A DNA stretch of 64,000 bases from an uncultured Candidatus Thioglobus sp. (GCA_905182815.1 CAJJCX010000001.1:1-64000), one strand, 5' to 3'. Positions 8,735 through 20,760 are shown, counted from the stretch's first letter. Notes: generated by a model not told the origin, from the letters alone. Translations and numbers: made by a program.

Positions 8735-9559
8735 ATGTTTTTTCATCTTAAAAATCGCTCACTTCTAAAGGTATCTGGCTCAGATGCTGAAACCTTCCTG
8801 CAGGGGCAGCTCAGCAATGATATTAGTAAGCTCGACGCATTAAGCGTTCAGCTGAATGCCTATTGCCAGCATCAGGGAAAGATCTTAGCGTTGTTCTGGG
8901 TAACGAAAAATGAGGATAGTTTCTTGCTGTCATTTCCATCAGACTTGCTCGAGGTAATAAAGCCAAGGCTTCAGATGTTTGTCATAATGTCTGATGTTGT
9001 TATTGAGGACGTAACGAAAGAGCATATCCAGTTGGCTCTATTGATGAGTCCAATCAGGAGGCATTGGTTATTAATGATAAATTATCACTAATAATTACTG
9101 ACAAAAAAGACATCAATCAATTTAATATGGAGCCAATAGAGCATTGGAATATGGCTTGTATTGATTCCTCTTTGCCAGAAATCTTTTCAATTACTAGTGA
9201 AAAGCTAGTGCCGCAGATGCTTAATTTAGATATTGATGAGTTTGGCGTTAATTTTTCAAAGGGCTGCTATCCCGGACAGGAAGTTGTTGCGAGGCTTCAT
9301 TACCTGGGCTCAGCAAAACGTCGTCTTTTTGCCTTTGAGTCTAGCTCAGAAGTAAATATTGGTGACTCTCTTTACTGCGCCTTCTTCTAAGTCTGCAAAA
9401 GCTAGAGGTGCTCGTTATAAATCAAGCGGAATAGTTATATTTAGGATAAAATATAATTCGCATTTTTATTGTTTAGCCACCCTAGAGGTCGAGCTTAAAG
9501 ATGCAAAAATAACCCTTAACAATGAACAAGGCCCAACACTAACAAGAATAAAAAAATGA
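8735..9559 (+). CDS. ygfZ: Folate-binding tRNA-modifying/Fe-S repair protein YgfZ, frameshifted
   Basis: GcvT-like folate-binding protein that supports Fe-S cluster enzymes and MiaB-dependent tRNA modification. The N-terminus reads SGSDAETFLQGQLSNDI. The family signature KGCYPGQE, with its conserved Cys, is at about 9260-9283, followed by RLHYLGSAKRRLF. Two frame changes are required, near 9030-9050 and near 9370. Reconstructed length is about 275 residues, a little below the E. coli protein. The stop (9557-9559) overlaps the nhaD start as ATGA. Confidence 0.85.
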
Positions 9560-10935
9560 ATAAAATATTACTAATAATACTTGGTTTAACTCCAAGCTTA
9601 ACTCTCGCCTCAACGGATGCTGTAAATCTTGACTTAACGAGTCACTGGGCTGGTTATCTTGCCGTAACGTTATTTGTTATTGCATATGCCTTTGTGATGC
9701 TTGAAGAGTTCACACATTTTCGTAAGTCAAAGCCAGTTATTTTGGTTGCTGGATTAATATGGGGAATTATAGGTTGGGTGTATGCCTCCAAAGGCATACC
9801 ACACGCAGCAGAGGCAGCTCTAAGGCATAATTTTTTAGAATATGCTGAACTATTCCTTTTTCTATTAGTAGCAATGACTTATATTGAGGCGATGCGTGAA
9901 CGCTTTGTTTTCGAGAAATTGAAGGTATATCTTATATCAAAAGGATTCAGTTATAGGCAGCTATTCTGGCTGACAGGATTTATAGCGTTCTTTATGTCGC
10001 CTATTGCTGATAATCTTACTACAGCTCTTGTCATGGGCGCAGTGGTCTTGGCAGTTGGCGCTGGGAATGCAAAGTTTATTTCGGTGGCGTTTGTGAATAT
10101 CGTTGTTGCTGCTAATGCTGGCGGCGCGTTTAGTCCGTTTGGCGATATTACTACGCTCATGGTCTGGCAGAAAGGTCTGGTTGACTTCCAGCAGTTCTTT
10201 GTCTTATTCTTTCCATCACTGGTTAATTTTCTTATACCCGCTGCGATCATGCACTTTGCAATTAAAAATGAGAAGCCAGAGGTTGTAGATGAAGTGGTTG
10301 TTATTAAGGATGGCGGCATTGTGATCACCTTTATGTTTTTGTTGACGATTGCAACAGCGGTAAGTTTTCATAACTTCCTGCATCTCCCACCTGCGATGGG
10401 AATGATGACAGGACTTGGATACCTTATGGTAGTGGGCTACTTTATTAAAGTTAGGCATAACTCGAATGACTCAATTTCAGAGAGGTTTGATGTATTTAGA
10501 AAGGTCTCTAGGGCAGAGTGGGATACGCTACTGTTCTTTTTTGGCGTTATTGTAAGTGTTGGTGGTTTAGGCTTTATGGGTTACCTAGCATTAGTTTCTG
10601 AGGCGATGTATGTTCAGTTGGGCGCTACCTATGCAAATGTTTTAGTAGGCATCCTTTCTGCCATCGTTGATAACATTCCAGTAATGTTTGCAGTCTTAAC
10701 GATGACGCCCGACATGTCTCTGGGTCAGTGGCTCTTGGTAACACTCACTGCAGGCGTTGGAGGAAGTATGCTTTCTATCGGATCGGCAGCAGGTGTTGCG
10801 TTGATGGGGCAATCAAAAGGACACTATACGTTCGTCTCACACCTTAAATGGATATGGGCTATTGCTCTAGGCTATGTGGCAAGTATTTTCATGCACTTAT
10901 GGATCAACGCAGCCCTCTTTGATGTCCCAATCTAG
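9556..10935 (+). CDS. nhaD: Na+/H+ antiporter NhaD
   Basis: An intact 459-residue inner-membrane antiporter of the NhaD/ArsB superfamily, with a cleavable or anchor-like N-terminal hydrophobic segment and about twelve further helices. Characteristic segments include FMSPIADNLTTALVMGAV and AFSPFGDITTLMVWQ, and in the second half GILSAIVDNIPVMFAVL and GSMLSIGSAAGVALMG, the paired re-entrant motifs of the family. It exchanges cytoplasmic Na+ for H+, fitting a marine cell. It is coupled to ygfZ upstream and overlaps coaX by 14 nt downstream. Confidence 0.95.
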   Translation: MNKILLIILGLTPSLTLASTDAVNLDLTSHWAGYLAVTLFVIAYAFVMLEEFTHFRKSKPVILVAGLIWGIIGWVYASKGIPHAAEAALRHNFLEYAELFLFLLVAMTYIEAMRERFVFEKLKVYLISKGFSYRQLFWLTGFIAFFMSPIADNLTTALVMGAVVLAVGAGNAKFISVAFVNIVVAANAGGAFSPFGDITTLMVWQKGLVDFQQFFVLFFPSLVNFLIPAAIMHFAIKNEKPEVVDEVVVIKDGGIVITFMFLLTIATAVSFHNFLHLPPAMGMMTGLGYLMVVGYFIKVRHNSNDSISERFDVFRKVSRAEWDTLLFFFGVIVSVGGLGFMGYLALVSEAMYVQLGATYANVLVGILSAIVDNIPVMFAVLTMTPDMSLGQWLLVTLTAGVGGSMLSIGSAAGVALMGQSKGHYTFVSHLKWIWAIALGYVASIFMHLWINAALFDVPI

Positions 10936-11614
10936 CCTCTTTATTGATATAGGTAACTCTGCTGTTAAGTGGCGTACATGTGACTCTGAGGTTTTTACTG
11001 AGGGCGTAGATCTTTTTTCATTAAAATTATTGCCCAAAGCGGATTCAGTTTGGGTAAGTGCTGTTGCGCATTTAAATATTGTGCAAGCCATAAAAACTCA
11101 ATTTTCTAACGTTAAGTTAGTAGAGCCGTTAAAGCAATATGGAAGATTAACCCTGTCCTATGATGATCCATCTAAGCTTGGTGTGGATCGGTTTCTTGCT
11201 ATGCTGGCGGCTCTTGAGCGCTTCCCAAATTCACCTTTACTAGTAATTGACGCTGGAAGCGCAGTTACCTTTGACGTTATTGACGCTAAAGGAATGCACC
11301 AAGGCGGACTAATAATGCCTGGTCTTAGGGCCCTAAGAGAAAGCTTTGCTAAGTTTTCAACAAATGATTTATCGATAAACACTTCTGAGCTGAAAAATAG
11401 TACTGAGGGGGCGTGGCAAAGCGGAACTCATGCAATGCTTGTGTCAGCTGTTAATTCTCAAATACATAATTTTGAATTAAAATACCCAGGCGGCGTTATA
11501 ACTATCTGTGGCGGCATTGTCAAAGAGATAATTAAAGAGCTTCCTGTATCGGTTAAATCCTTTGATAATTTGGTTTTAGATGGCCTGGAAAGCTATAGCC
11601 AATCTATGGGATAA
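10922..11614 (+). CDS. coaX: Type III pantothenate kinase
   Basis: Catalyses the first step of coenzyme A synthesis. Start chosen at ATG 10922 because it gives MSQSSLFIDIGNSAVKW, placing the ASKHA phosphate-binding DxGN motif near the N-terminus; longer in-frame starts lie inside nhaD. Other motifs are LGVDRFLAMLAA, IDAGSAVTFDVID and GGLIMPGL. About 230 residues, typical of CoaX. The coaD gene for a later step of the pathway is also in the window (32207-32689). Confidence 0.92.
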   Translation: MSQSSLFIDIGNSAVKWRTCDSEVFTEGVDLFSLKLLPKADSVWVSAVAHLNIVQAIKTQFSNVKLVEPLKQYGRLTLSYDDPSKLGVDRFLAMLAALERFPNSPLLVIDAGSAVTFDVIDAKGMHQGGLIMPGLRALRESFAKFSTNDLSINTSELKNSTEGAWQSGTHAMLVSAVNSQIHNFELKYPGGVITICGGIVKEIIKELPVSVKSFDNLVLDGLESYSQSMG

Positions 11615-11650
11615 TTGAGACATTAACATTTAAGCCTTCTATTAAGCACT

Positions 11651-12851
11651 ATGAAAGATCATCGAGTATTATCTGGAATGCGGCCCACAGGCCAATTACA
11701 CCTTGGCCACTATCATGGGGTCCTAAAAAATTGGATCCAACTTCAAAATGAGTATGACTCTTATTATTTTGTTGCTGATTGGCACGCCTTTACAACACAC
11801 TATTCTGACAGAATTAATTTAGAAGAAAATGTTTCGGATATGGTTGTTGACTGGCTGGCAACTGGTCTTAATCCTAATACTTCTACAATTTTTGTTCAAT
11901 CTAAAGTGCCAGAACATGCAGAGCTTCATTTACTGCTCTCAATGACAACCCCTCTTAGCTGGTTAGAAAGAGTGCCATCTTATAAAGACCAGCAAGAAAA
12001 ACTTAAGACTAAGGATCTATCGACCTATGGTTTTTTGGGCTATCCTCTTTTACAAAGTGCTGACATATTAATTTATAAAGCTGGCCTGGTTCCAGTTGGT
12101 GAAGATCAGGTCGCGCACGTTGAATTTACCCGAGAAGTTGCAAGACGCTTTAATTTTATTTATGGTCGCGAAGCTGATTTTGAAGAGAAAGCCGAAGCCG
12201 CTGTGACTAAGATGGGTAAAAAACAATCAAAACTCTATAGAGCATTAAGAAAGTCTTATCAAGAGACGGGTGATGATGAGTCTTTGGTTAAGGCAAAAGC
12301 TTTACTTGGTGAGCAGCAAAATATTACTCTTGGTGATAGAGAAAGGCTTTTAGGATATGCAGAAGGCTTAGGGAAGATAATTTTAACTGAGCCTGAGGCT
12401 CTTTTAACCAAAGCATCTAAAATGCCTGGCCTGGATGGACAGAAAATGTCAAAATCTTATAATAATATGATTTCCTTGAGAGAGGAGCCTGAAGCCGTCA
12501 AGCAAAAAATTAATAGAATGCCGACAGACCCTGCTCGCGTTAAATTAACTGACCCGGGTGATCCAAAAAAATGCCCAGTATCGCAGTTACATCAAATATA
12601 TTCATCAGAAGATACTCTCAAGTGGGTAAATGAAGGATGCACAAAAGCTAAAATAGGCTGCATTGAATGTAAGATGCCTGTTATAGAAGGCAATTAACGC
12701 TGAGTTAGAGCCTATCCAAGAGAATATAGCGAAGTATCAATCCAATCCAAACCTTATACAAGAAATCATCTTTGAGGGCTCAGAGAGTGCAAGGGCAGTT
12801 GCGCGAAGCACAATGGAAGAGGTTCGTGATGCGATGGGTATAACCTACTAA
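11651..12851 (+). CDS. trpS: Tryptophanyl-tRNA synthetase, one frameshift
   Basis: Class I aminoacyl-tRNA synthetase with the HIGH-like motif LHLGHYHG near the start and KMSKS at about 12447. It is of the long type with an insert (FEEKAEAAVTKMGKK onward). The first frame stops at 12695-12697. A single-base shift near 12690 restores INAELEPIQENIAKYQ through STMEEVRDAMGITY to a stop at 12849-12851, giving about 400 residues. TrpS is normally essential and only one copy is seen here, so the shift is most likely a sequence error. Confidence 0.93.
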
Positions 12852-12867
12852 AAAGAGATAAAACTAA

Positions 12868-13602
12868 ATGTCAGAAAGACTACAAAAACTTATTGCCAAT
12901 GCTGGCTATGGATCAAGACGCTGGGCGGAAAGGCTTATAGAGCAGGGTAGAATTTCTGTCAATAACAAAGAAGCGACGCTTGGCGATAAGGCAACAATCG
13001 CCGACAAGGTAACAATTGATGGAAGGTTGATAGACCTAAAGCGTTACTCAGAAGAAGAGACTAAGGTGTTGATGCTCAACAAGCAAGCAGGCGTTATTTG
13101 TTCAAACAAAGATGAAGAGGGCCGTAAAAGTGTATTTGACTTCTTGCCCGAAAATACGCGTTGGGTTATGGTGGGTCGACTAGACCTTAATACATCTGGG
13201 TTATTACTATTTACTAACAATGGAGATCTAGCAAACAAGCTAATGCATCCGAGCTCTGAAATAGATAGAGAATATGCAGTGCGCGTCTTAGGAAGAGTTA
13301 GTGATGAGGATATAAAACAATTAATTAGCGGAATAGAGCTTGATGATGGGTTTGCTAAATTTCATAAAGTAACTCTTGGCGGCGGTGATGGTGCAAATCG
13401 ATGGTATCACGTTGTTGTAAGGGAAGGCAGAAAAAGAGAAGTTAGGAGACTTTGGGAGGCTCTAGATTTTAAAGTTTCAAGGCTTATTAGAACAAGATTT
13501 AGTGACATTCGGATGCCAGATAACTTACGTGCAAATCAATCTGAACTTCTCAAACCTAAACAAGTTCAAGCGTTACTTAATGCAGTTAAATTGAAAGGCT
13601 AA
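12868..13602 (+). CDS. rluB: 23S rRNA pseudouridine synthase B
   Basis: An intact 244-residue RsuA-family pseudouridine synthase; RluB modifies position 2605 of 23S rRNA. N-terminal S4 domain (RLQKLIANAGYGSRRWAERL) and catalytic motif GRLDLNTSGLLL with the active-site Asp. The segment EGRKREVRRLWEA is family-typical. RluE and RluF are paralogues, but the length and the RRWAERLI start favour RluB. It lies 16 nt after trpS. Confidence 0.9.
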   Translation: MSERLQKLIANAGYGSRRWAERLIEQGRISVNNKEATLGDKATIADKVTIDGRLIDLKRYSEEETKVLMLNKQAGVICSNKDEEGRKSVFDFLPENTRWVMVGRLDLNTSGLLLFTNNGDLANKLMHPSSEIDREYAVRVLGRVSDEDIKQLISGIELDDGFAKFHKVTLGGGDGANRWYHVVVREGRKREVRRLWEALDFKVSRLIRTRFSDIRMPDNLRANQSELLKPKQVQALLNAVKLKG

Positions 13603-13713
13603 TTTAATCTTCTTTTATACGCTTTAATTTACTTTTCAAAAGCATTATCAATCTTGTTAAACCATATGTGTCAAGTATAATGGCGTTTTTATATAGAAAA
13701 AATTAACGCCTTA

Positions 13714-16482
13714 ATGTCTGACTATAAAAACACCTTAAATTTACCTGCAACTGATTTTCCGATGAAAGCTAATTTAGCAAATCGCGAAGGCGGTTTCCTA
13801 AAAACATGGCAGGATCAAGATTTATACCAACAAATTCGTCACAAGTTTAAAGGCAAGCCATTATTTGTGCTTCATGATGGGCCTCCCTATGCGAATGGAG
13901 ATATTCATATTGGTCACGCAGTAAATAAAGTGCTAAAAGATGTTATTGTCAAAAGCAAAACCTTGTCAGGTTTTGACGCTCCGTACGTTCCAGGTTGGGA
14001 TTGTCATGGGCTCCCTATTGAGCACATGGTGGAAAAAAAGAAGGGAAAGGTTGGCCATAAAATAAATGCTGATGAGTTTCGAGCTGCATGTAGGGTCTAC
14101 GCAGATCAACAGATTGAAAAACAAAAGGTTGATTTTAAGCGTTTAGGGATTCTTGGAGACTGGGACAACCCATATCTAACTAAGAACTTTAAGTATGAAG
14201 CTGATATTGTCCGCTCACTTGGGAAAATTGTTAAAAATGGACACATTGCTAAGGGTTTTAAACCAGTACATTGGTGCACAGAATGCTCTTCAGCGCTTGC
14301 AGAAGCTGAGGTTGAGTATAAAGACAAAGGTTCTGATACGGTAGATGTGGCTTTTAAGATTATTGGTGATTTTTTTGATCTAGATAAGCCTATTTCTATT
14401 GTTATTTGGACAACAACGCCTTGGACTTTACCTGCAAATGAAGCGGTTGCTCTTAATCCTGAGTTGGACTATGTTTTAGTTGATGTAGGGGAGCAATACT
14501 TTATTCTTGCTGAAGATTTACTTGAGTCTGCTCTTGAAAGGTTTGACCTAAAGTCAAAGAATAAGATAGATAAAGTTTATAAAGGCTCTGACCTTGAAGG
14601 CATAATGCTTCAACACCCATTCTATGATAAGCAGGTGCCAATTATCTTAGGTGAGCATGTAACAACTGAAGCTGGTACTGGTGCAGTTCATACGGCTCCT
14701 GCGCACGGCCAAGATGATTACATAGTTGGCCTTAAATATAACTTACCCGTAGAGTGCCCTGTTGATGGAAGGGGCGTTTTCATAGAGACAACTAATGGTG
14801 TTGCTGGAGAGTTTATCTTTAAAGCTAACAGCACTATTATTACCCTACTTCAAAATAAAGGCACTTTAGTCAAACACGAACCCATTACGCACTCTTATCC
14901 TCATTGCTGGAGACATAAGACGCCTGTAATATTTCGTGCGACACCTCAGTGGTTTGTCTCAATGACTCAAAAGAAATTAAGAGATAAAGTCAATGAAGAG
15001 ATTCTAAATGTTAAATGGATCCCTGATTGGGGTCAGAAACGCATTGAATTAATGGTTGGAAATAGACCTGACTGGTGCATTTCACGCCAAAGGTATTGGG
15101 GAACTCCAATTACTTTATTTGTTAATAAAAATTCTGGAGAGTTGCATCCTGAGACAGAATCACTATTTGAAATTGTCGCTAAAAAAATTGAACTTGAGGG
15201 TATAGAGGCCTGGTTTAAACTTAAAGTTGAAGATATTTTAGGTGATGAAGCGCCTGATTACGAAAAAACTACCGATACATTGGACGTTTGGTTTGACTCT
15301 GGCGTAAGTCATTATGCAGTATTGAAGGCAAGTGATCATTTAAGTGATGTCGCTGATATGTATCTAGAGGGCTCTGATCAGCATCGAGGATGGTTTCAAT
15401 CATCTCTGTTAACTTCATGCGCAATTAATGGCAGGGCGCCTTATAAGCAAGTTCTTACTCATGGCTTTACTGTGGATCAAAATGGTCATAAAATGAGTAA
15501 ATCGGTTGGTAATGTAGTTCCCCCTCAAAAAGTTGTTAACTCGCTTGGCGCAGATATTTTAAGACTCTGGATTGGAAGTACTGATTATTCTGGTGAAATG
15601 ACGGTGTCTGATGAGATTCTTAATAGAAGTGCTGATAGTTATCGCAGGATTCGAAATACAATGCGCTTTATGTTGGCAAACATGGAAGGCTTTGATCCAA
15701 GTAAAGATCTTGTAGATATAGATCATATGCTCGTTTTAGATAAGTGGATTGTTTCTAAGACTGCTGAATTACAAAAAAATGTTATTAGTGAATATGATGA
15801 GTACAATTTTCACTTTGCAATGAAGGCAATATTAAATTTTTGTACAAATGATCTAGGTGGTTTTTATTTAGATATTATTAAAGATAGACAATATACTACT
15901 CAATCTGATTCTTTAGCGAGACGCTCTGCTCAGAGTGCACTATTTCATATTTCCCATGCCATGGTTCGTTGGTTGGCTCCTATCTTGACGTTTACCGCCG
16001 AAGAGATATGGCAATTTTTACCAGGTGCTTCAAACGAAAGTATTTTTTTACAGACCTGGTATGAAGGGCTGGAAGCTAAATTCAATAATCATTCAATTGA
16101 TGTTTCTAGAGACATCAATGCCCATCTAAGAAAAGAACTTGAAGAGATGAGGCGCGCTAAAACTATTGGTTCATCACTAGATGCTGAGGTTGATATTTAC
16201 TGTGAAGATGAAAATTATCAGGCTCTGTTAGAACTAAAAGATGAATTAAGGTTTTTGTTTATTACTTCAGATGCAAAAGTTCATCAGCTGAAGGATAAGC
16301 CAGCAAATGCTATTAATATTGATAACTCACTGGCAATCTTAGTTAGAAAAAGTGAGTATGAAAAATGCGTTCGATGTTGGCATCATAGGCCTGAAATAGG
16401 TCAAAATAAATTGCATAAAGAGCTATGTAGTCGCTGCATAGAAAATGTTACAGGTGACGGAGAAACTAGGATATTTGCTTAA
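13714..16482 (+). CDS. ileS: Isoleucyl-tRNA synthetase
   Basis: An intact 922-residue class I synthetase. HIGH motif in [11 protein letters not shown] (about residue 65), editing-domain segments [12 protein letters not shown] and [21 protein letters not shown] at about 15490-15507, and a C-terminal zinc finger (CVRCW and CSRC). Length matches the bacterial enzyme. Its stop codon shares one base with the aroB start (16482). The usual ileS-lspA pairing of Gammaproteobacteria is not present here. Confidence 0.98.
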   Translation: MSDYKNTLNLPATDFPMKANLANREGGFLKTWQDQDLYQQIRHKFKGKPLFVLHDGPPYANGDIHIGHAVNKVLKDVIVKSKTLSGFDAPYVPGWDCHGLPIEHMVEKKKGKVGHKINADEFRAACRVYADQQIEKQKVDFKRLGILGDWDNPYLTKNFKYEADIVRSLGKIVKNGHIAKGFKPVHWCTECSSALAEAEVEYKDKGSDTVDVAFKIIGDFFDLDKPISIVIWTTTPWTLPANEAVALNPELDYVLVDVGEQYFILAEDLLESALERFDLKSKNKIDKVYKGSDLEGIMLQHPFYDKQVPIILGEHVTTEAGTGAVHTAPAHGQDDYIVGLKYNLPVECPVDGRGVFIETTNGVAGEFIFKANSTIITLLQNKGTLVKHEPITHSYPHCWRHKTPVIFRATPQWFVSMTQKKLRDKVNEEILNVKWIPDWGQKRIELMVGNRPDWCISRQRYWGTPITLFVNKNSGELHPETESLFEIVAKKIELEGIEAWFKLKVEDILGDEAPDYEKTTDTLDVWFDSGVSHYAVLKASDHLSDVADMYLEGSDQHRGWFQSSLLTSCAINGRAPYKQVLTHGFTVDQNGHKMSKSVGNVVPPQKVVNSLGADILRLWIGSTDYSGEMTVSDEILNRSADSYRRIRNTMRFMLANMEGFDPSKDLVDIDHMLVLDKWIVSKTAELQKNVISEYDEYNFHFAMKAILNFCTNDLGGFYLDIIKDRQYTTQSDSLARRSAQSALFHISHAMVRWLAPILTFTAEEIWQFLPGASNESIFLQTWYEGLEAKFNNHSIDVSRDINAHLRKELEEMRRAKTIGSSLDAEVDIYCEDENYQALLELKDELRFLFITSDAKVHQLKDKPANAINIDNSLAILVRKSEYEKCVRCWHHRPEIGQNKLHKELCSRCIENVTGDGETRIFA

Positions 16483-17570
16483 TGACGAATGATCAAACAA
16501 TTCTAAATGTAGAGCTTGGCGATAAGTCATATCCAATCTATATTGGATGTGACTTATTGTCTCAAAAATCTTTTTTTGAAGACCATATAAGCGGTCAGCA
16601 AGTTATGGTTGTTTCTAACACAACGGTTGCCCCATTGTATTTAGATAGAGTGACTAAGTTACTAGATAACTTTACTGTGAAGGTCGTTATATTGCCTGAT
16701 GGCGAGCAATATAAAACACTTGAAACTACAAACCTTATATTTGATGCACTTCTTCAAGAAAAGTTTGATCGGAGTGCCACTTTGATTGCTCTTGGCGGCG
16801 GTGTGGTTGGTGATATAACCGGTTTTGCTGCAGCGTCATACCAGCGTGGTATTAATTTTATCCAGGTTCCAACGACTCTTCTGTCTCAAGTAGATTCTAG
16901 TGTAGGCGGTAAAACGGGTGTTAATCATGAGTTAGGTAAAAATATGATTGGTGCATTCTATCAGCCGCAAGCAGTTATCATTGATGTTGACACCCTAAGT
17001 ACATTGAATGATCGTGAATACTCAGCAGGAATGGCTGAGGTTATAAAATATGGATTACTGGGTAATATTGATTTTTTATCCCATCTTGAAGCCAATATTG
17101 ATCCAATTATGAAGCGTGATAATAGTTTGATTATTGATTTAATTTATCGCTCGTGTAAAGATAAGTCGATCATCGTTTCTCAGGATGAATTTGAGCATGG
17201 GAAGAGGGCGCTATTAAATTTTGGGCATACTTTTGGGCATGCTATAGAGAATACTTTTGGGTATGGGGTCTACTTGCATGGGGAGGCTGTTTCTATTGGT
17301 ATGTGTATGGCTTCAATGCTATCGCAGTTCGAAGGAGAATTGTCCCAAACTGACTTTGAGCGAATTCAGAGTATTCTTAGTAAGGCTAATTTACCAATTA
17401 GCATAAGCAAGGGAGTTAAGAGTGAAAGCTTAATTCAGGCAATGTCAGTCGATAAAAAGGCAGTTGATGGTAGTTTGCGTCTTGTGCTTTTAAATAGTGT
17501 AGGAAGCTCTTTTGTTACTGGATCGTATTCAAAAGAAAACTTTCAAAAAGTTATATCAAATTTTTGTTAA
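16482..17570 (+). CDS. aroB: 3-dehydroquinate synthase
   Basis: An intact 362-residue enzyme of the shikimate pathway. NAD-binding GGGVVGDITGFAA, the substrate/zinc region QVPTTLLSQVDSSVGGKT and the zinc-ligand segment NFGHTFGHAIE are all present. It overlaps ileS by one base. The usual partner aroK is not adjacent. Confidence 0.97.
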   Translation: MTNDQTILNVELGDKSYPIYIGCDLLSQKSFFEDHISGQQVMVVSNTTVAPLYLDRVTKLLDNFTVKVVILPDGEQYKTLETTNLIFDALLQEKFDRSATLIALGGGVVGDITGFAAASYQRGINFIQVPTTLLSQVDSSVGGKTGVNHELGKNMIGAFYQPQAVIIDVDTLSTLNDREYSAGMAEVIKYGLLGNIDFLSHLEANIDPIMKRDNSLIIDLIYRSCKDKSIIVSQDEFEHGKRALLNFGHTFGHAIENTFGYGVYLHGEAVSIGMCMASMLSQFEGELSQTDFERIQSILSKANLPISISKGVKSESLIQAMSVDKKAVDGSLRLVLLNSVGSSFVTGSYSKENFQKVISNFC

Positions 17571-17586
17571 TAAATATTAATTAAAC

Positions 17587-17874
17587 ATGTCATTAGATAA
17601 AAAACAAGTTAAAGAGATTGCCTATTTAGCTAGACTAAGTATTGAAGATGTAGAGTTAGAGCAAAGTACGTCAGAATTAAATAATATACTTAGCTTGATG
17701 GATGATCTTAATGAAATAGATACTGGCGATGTTGAGCCTATGGCGCATCCTTTGCATATGTCTCAGCGCTTAAGAGATGATGAAGTGACTGAAGAAAACT
17801 TAGCTGAAGAATTTCAAGCAATTGCCCCCAAAATAGGCAAGAGTCACTTTCTTGTCCCAACGGTAATTGAATGA
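17587..17874 (+). CDS. gatC: Asp/Glu-tRNA amidotransferase subunit C
   Basis: A 95-residue GatC that clamps GatA and GatB in the amidotransferase converting Glu-tRNA(Gln) or Asp-tRNA(Asn) to the amide form. It starts [20 protein letters not shown] and contains the [20 protein letters not shown] segment. Its stop overlaps the gatA start. First gene of gatCAB. Confidence 0.95.
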   Translation: MSLDKKQVKEIAYLARLSIEDVELEQSTSELNNILSLMDDLNEIDTGDVEPMAHPLHMSQRLRDDEVTEENLAEEFQAIAPKIGKSHFLVPTVIE

Positions 17875-19319
17875 TGATGCATAATCTATCTGTTGCCGCT
17901 CTAATCAAGGGACTCAAAAATAAAGATTTTTCATCTGTAGAGTTGACCCAACATTATCTAAATCGAATTAATAAATCTAAGCTCAATGCATTTATCTCAG
18001 TGACTGAAAATCTTGCGCTTGCACAGGCAAATGAAGCAGACTTGAAAATAGCCAAAGGAGACAATACTCCTTTGACCGGAATTCCATATGCACATAAAGA
18101 TATTTTTTGCACTAAGGGCGTAAAAACCTCTGCAGGCTCTAAGATGCTAGATTCATTTATTTCTCCATATGATGCAACACTGAGTCATAAATTTAATTCA
18201 GAAAATATGGTAATGCTTGGAAAGACAAATATGGATGAGTTTGCTATGGGGTCATCAAATGAAAATTCCTATTATGGGCCAGTAAAAAACCCTTGGAACT
18301 TAAAGAAAATCCCAGGAGGCTCTTCTGGAGGTTCTGCTGCTGCTGTTGCATCTCGTATTGCTCCATTTGCAACTGGAACTGACACTGGAGGCAGTATTCG
18401 CCAGCCTGCGAGTTTGTGCGGCATTACTGGGCTCAAGCCAACGTATGGAAGAGTTTCTAGATACGGGATGATTGCTTATGCTTCGAGTCTTGATCAAGCT
18501 GGCCCAATGACCCAGACTGCTGAAGACGCAGCAATCGTTTTAAATGCTATGGCGGGCTTTGATAATAAAGATTCAACCAGTGCTGCTAAAGAAACCCCTG
18601 ATTACACTAATCAATTAACAAACTCTTTGGATGGATTAAAGATTGGACTTCCTAAAGAATTTTTTTCCAGCGGCCTAGACGAGGGAGTTGAAAAAGTTGT
18701 TATGCATGCAATCAAAGAATATGAATCGATGGGCGCTAAGATTCAAGAGGTCTCACTTCCTAATTCAATGCATGCAATTCCAACTTACTATATTGTGGCG
18801 CCTTGCGAATGCTCTTCTAATCTATCTAGATTTGATGGAGTAAGGTATGGGTATCGATGTGAAGATCCTAAAGATTTAGATGATTTATATTTAAGGTCTC
18901 GCTCAGAAGGGTTTGGTAAGGAAGTTAAAAGACGAATTATGATTGGTGCTTATGCACTCTCTGCTGGTTATTATGATGCATATTATCTAAAAGCTCAAAA
19001 AGTTCGACAACTAATTAGTGAGGATTTTAAAAAAGCTTTTCAAAGTGTTGATGTCATTATGGGGCCAGTTGCCCCGACACCTGCTTTTGACTTAGGCTCT
19101 GTTAAGGATCCTGTCTCGATGTATTTAGCGGACATTTATACTCTCTCAGTAAACTTAGCAGGACTCCCTGGAATGAGCATTCCTGCAGGCTTCTCAAAAG
19201 AACTGCCAGTAGGTCTTCAGTTGATAGGTAATCACTGGTCTGAAGAGCTTTTGCTTAATACCGCCCATCAGTTTCAATTGAAAACTGATTGGCATACTTC
19301 CTCACCAATTGAGTTATAG
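17871..19319 (+). CDS. gatA: Asp/Glu-tRNA amidotransferase subunit A
   Basis: An intact amidase-signature enzyme of about 480 residues that frees ammonia from glutamine for the GatCAB complex. The Ser-cisSer-Lys triad is visible: Lys in [10 protein letters not shown], Ser in [17 protein letters not shown] and Ser in [11 protein letters not shown]. Three tandem ATG codons (17871, 17874, 17877) make the exact start uncertain; the first overlaps the gatC stop. Confidence 0.97.
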   Translation: MMMHNLSVAALIKGLKNKDFSSVELTQHYLNRINKSKLNAFISVTENLALAQANEADLKIAKGDNTPLTGIPYAHKDIFCTKGVKTSAGSKMLDSFISPYDATLSHKFNSENMVMLGKTNMDEFAMGSSNENSYYGPVKNPWNLKKIPGGSSGGSAAAVASRIAPFATGTDTGGSIRQPASLCGITGLKPTYGRVSRYGMIAYASSLDQAGPMTQTAEDAAIVLNAMAGFDNKDSTSAAKETPDYTNQLTNSLDGLKIGLPKEFFSSGLDEGVEKVVMHAIKEYESMGAKIQEVSLPNSMHAIPTYYIVAPCECSSNLSRFDGVRYGYRCEDPKDLDDLYLRSRSEGFGKEVKRRIMIGAYALSAGYYDAYYLKAQKVRQLISEDFKKAFQSVDVIMGPVAPTPAFDLGSVKDPVSMYLADIYTLSVNLAGLPGMSIPAGFSKELPVGLQLIGNHWSEELLLNTAHQFQLKTDWHTSSPIEL

Positions 19320-19331
19320 GGGAGATTTATT

Positions 19332-20760
19332 ATGACCTGGGAAACTGTAATTGGACTGGAAATACATACGCAATTAAAAACAAAATCAAAAATATTTTCT
19401 GGTGCATCTACTGAGTTTGGTGCAAAAGCAAATACTCAGGCATGCGCTGTTGATCTAGGCTTCCCTGGTGTTTTGCCTGTTTTAAATAAAGAGGCAGTTC
19501 GAATGGCGCTTAGATTTGGCTTGGCAGTTAATGCGACTATTAATAAGCACTCTATTTTTGCGCGAAAAAATTATTTTTATCCAGACCTCCCAAAAGGCTA
19601 CCAAATTTCACAGTTTGAAATTCCAATTGTTGGAAATGGAGCAATTGATATCCCACTAGATAATGGTGAAAAGAAGATGGTAGGAATTACCCGTGCACAT
19701 TTAGAAGAAGATGCTGGAAAATCAATCCATGATTTATATGATGATTACACAGCAATTGACCTGAATCGAGCAGGAACACCATTATTAGAAATAGTATCTG
19801 ACCCTGATATGAGTAATGCTAAAGAAGCAGTTGCTTATGCTAAAAAAATTCATGCATTGGTTCAATATATTGATATTTGTGATGGAAATATGCAGGAAGG
19901 ATCGTTTAGGTGTGACGCTAATGTTTCTGTTAGAAGGGCGGGCGAGGGGTTAGGTACTAGAGCTGAAATAAAAAACATTAACTCATTTAAATTTTTAGAA
20001 AAAGCTATTAATCTCGAGGTTGAAAGGCAAATAGATATTTTAGAAGATGGAGGCTCTGTAGCTCAAGAAACTAGACTTTATGATTCAATTAAAAATGAAA
20101 CACGGTCTATGCGCTCAAAAGAAGAAGCCAATGATTACAGATATTTTCCTGATCCTGACTTGCTGCCTGTTGTTATTGATGATGAGCTTCTTAAAGAAAT
20201 TAAAGATCGACTGCCTGAACTTCCTACTGAAAAGAAGGCTAGGTTTATAGATAAGCTTGGGTTGAGCGAATATGATGCTGAGAACCTAACCTCGCAAAAG
20301 GCAATGGCTGATTACTATGAAATTATCATTGATAAGGGCGCTGATGTTAAGCTTTCAGCTAACTGGGTTATGGGCGAGCTTTCAGCCTCCCTAAATAAAA
20401 ATCAAATTGATATTCAGGATTCACCAATATCAGCCTCTGAGCTTTTTAATCTAATTTCAAGAATTACTGATAATACTATTTCAGGAAAAATAGCTAAGGA
20501 TGTCTTTAGGCTCATGTGGGATGAAAAAAGAAGTGTAGATGAGATAATTAAAGACCAAGGCTTAGAGCAAATGACAGATGTTGGCGCTTTAGAGTCTAGT
20601 CATTGATGAAATCATTGCAAAAAATCTTAATCAAGTCGAGCAATTTAAAAATGGAAATACTAAGCTTTTAGGTTTTTTTGTTGGCCAAGTCATGAAGGCT
20701 ACTCAGGGAAAAGCAAATCCAAAACAAGTTAATCAAATTTTAAATGATAGGCTCTCTTAA
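19332..20760 (+). CDS. gatB: Asp/Glu-tRNA amidotransferase subunit B, one frameshift
   Basis: Activates the tRNA-bound Glu or Asp. The N-terminus [20 protein letters not shown] and [16 protein letters not shown] are diagnostic. The first frame stops at 20604-20606; a single-base shift near 20598 restores the C-terminal YqeY-like tail ([15 protein letters not shown], then [17 protein letters not shown]) to a stop at 20758-20760, giving about 475 residues. The tail contacts tRNA, so the shift is probably an error. The end overlaps selO by 17 nt. Confidence 0.94.
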
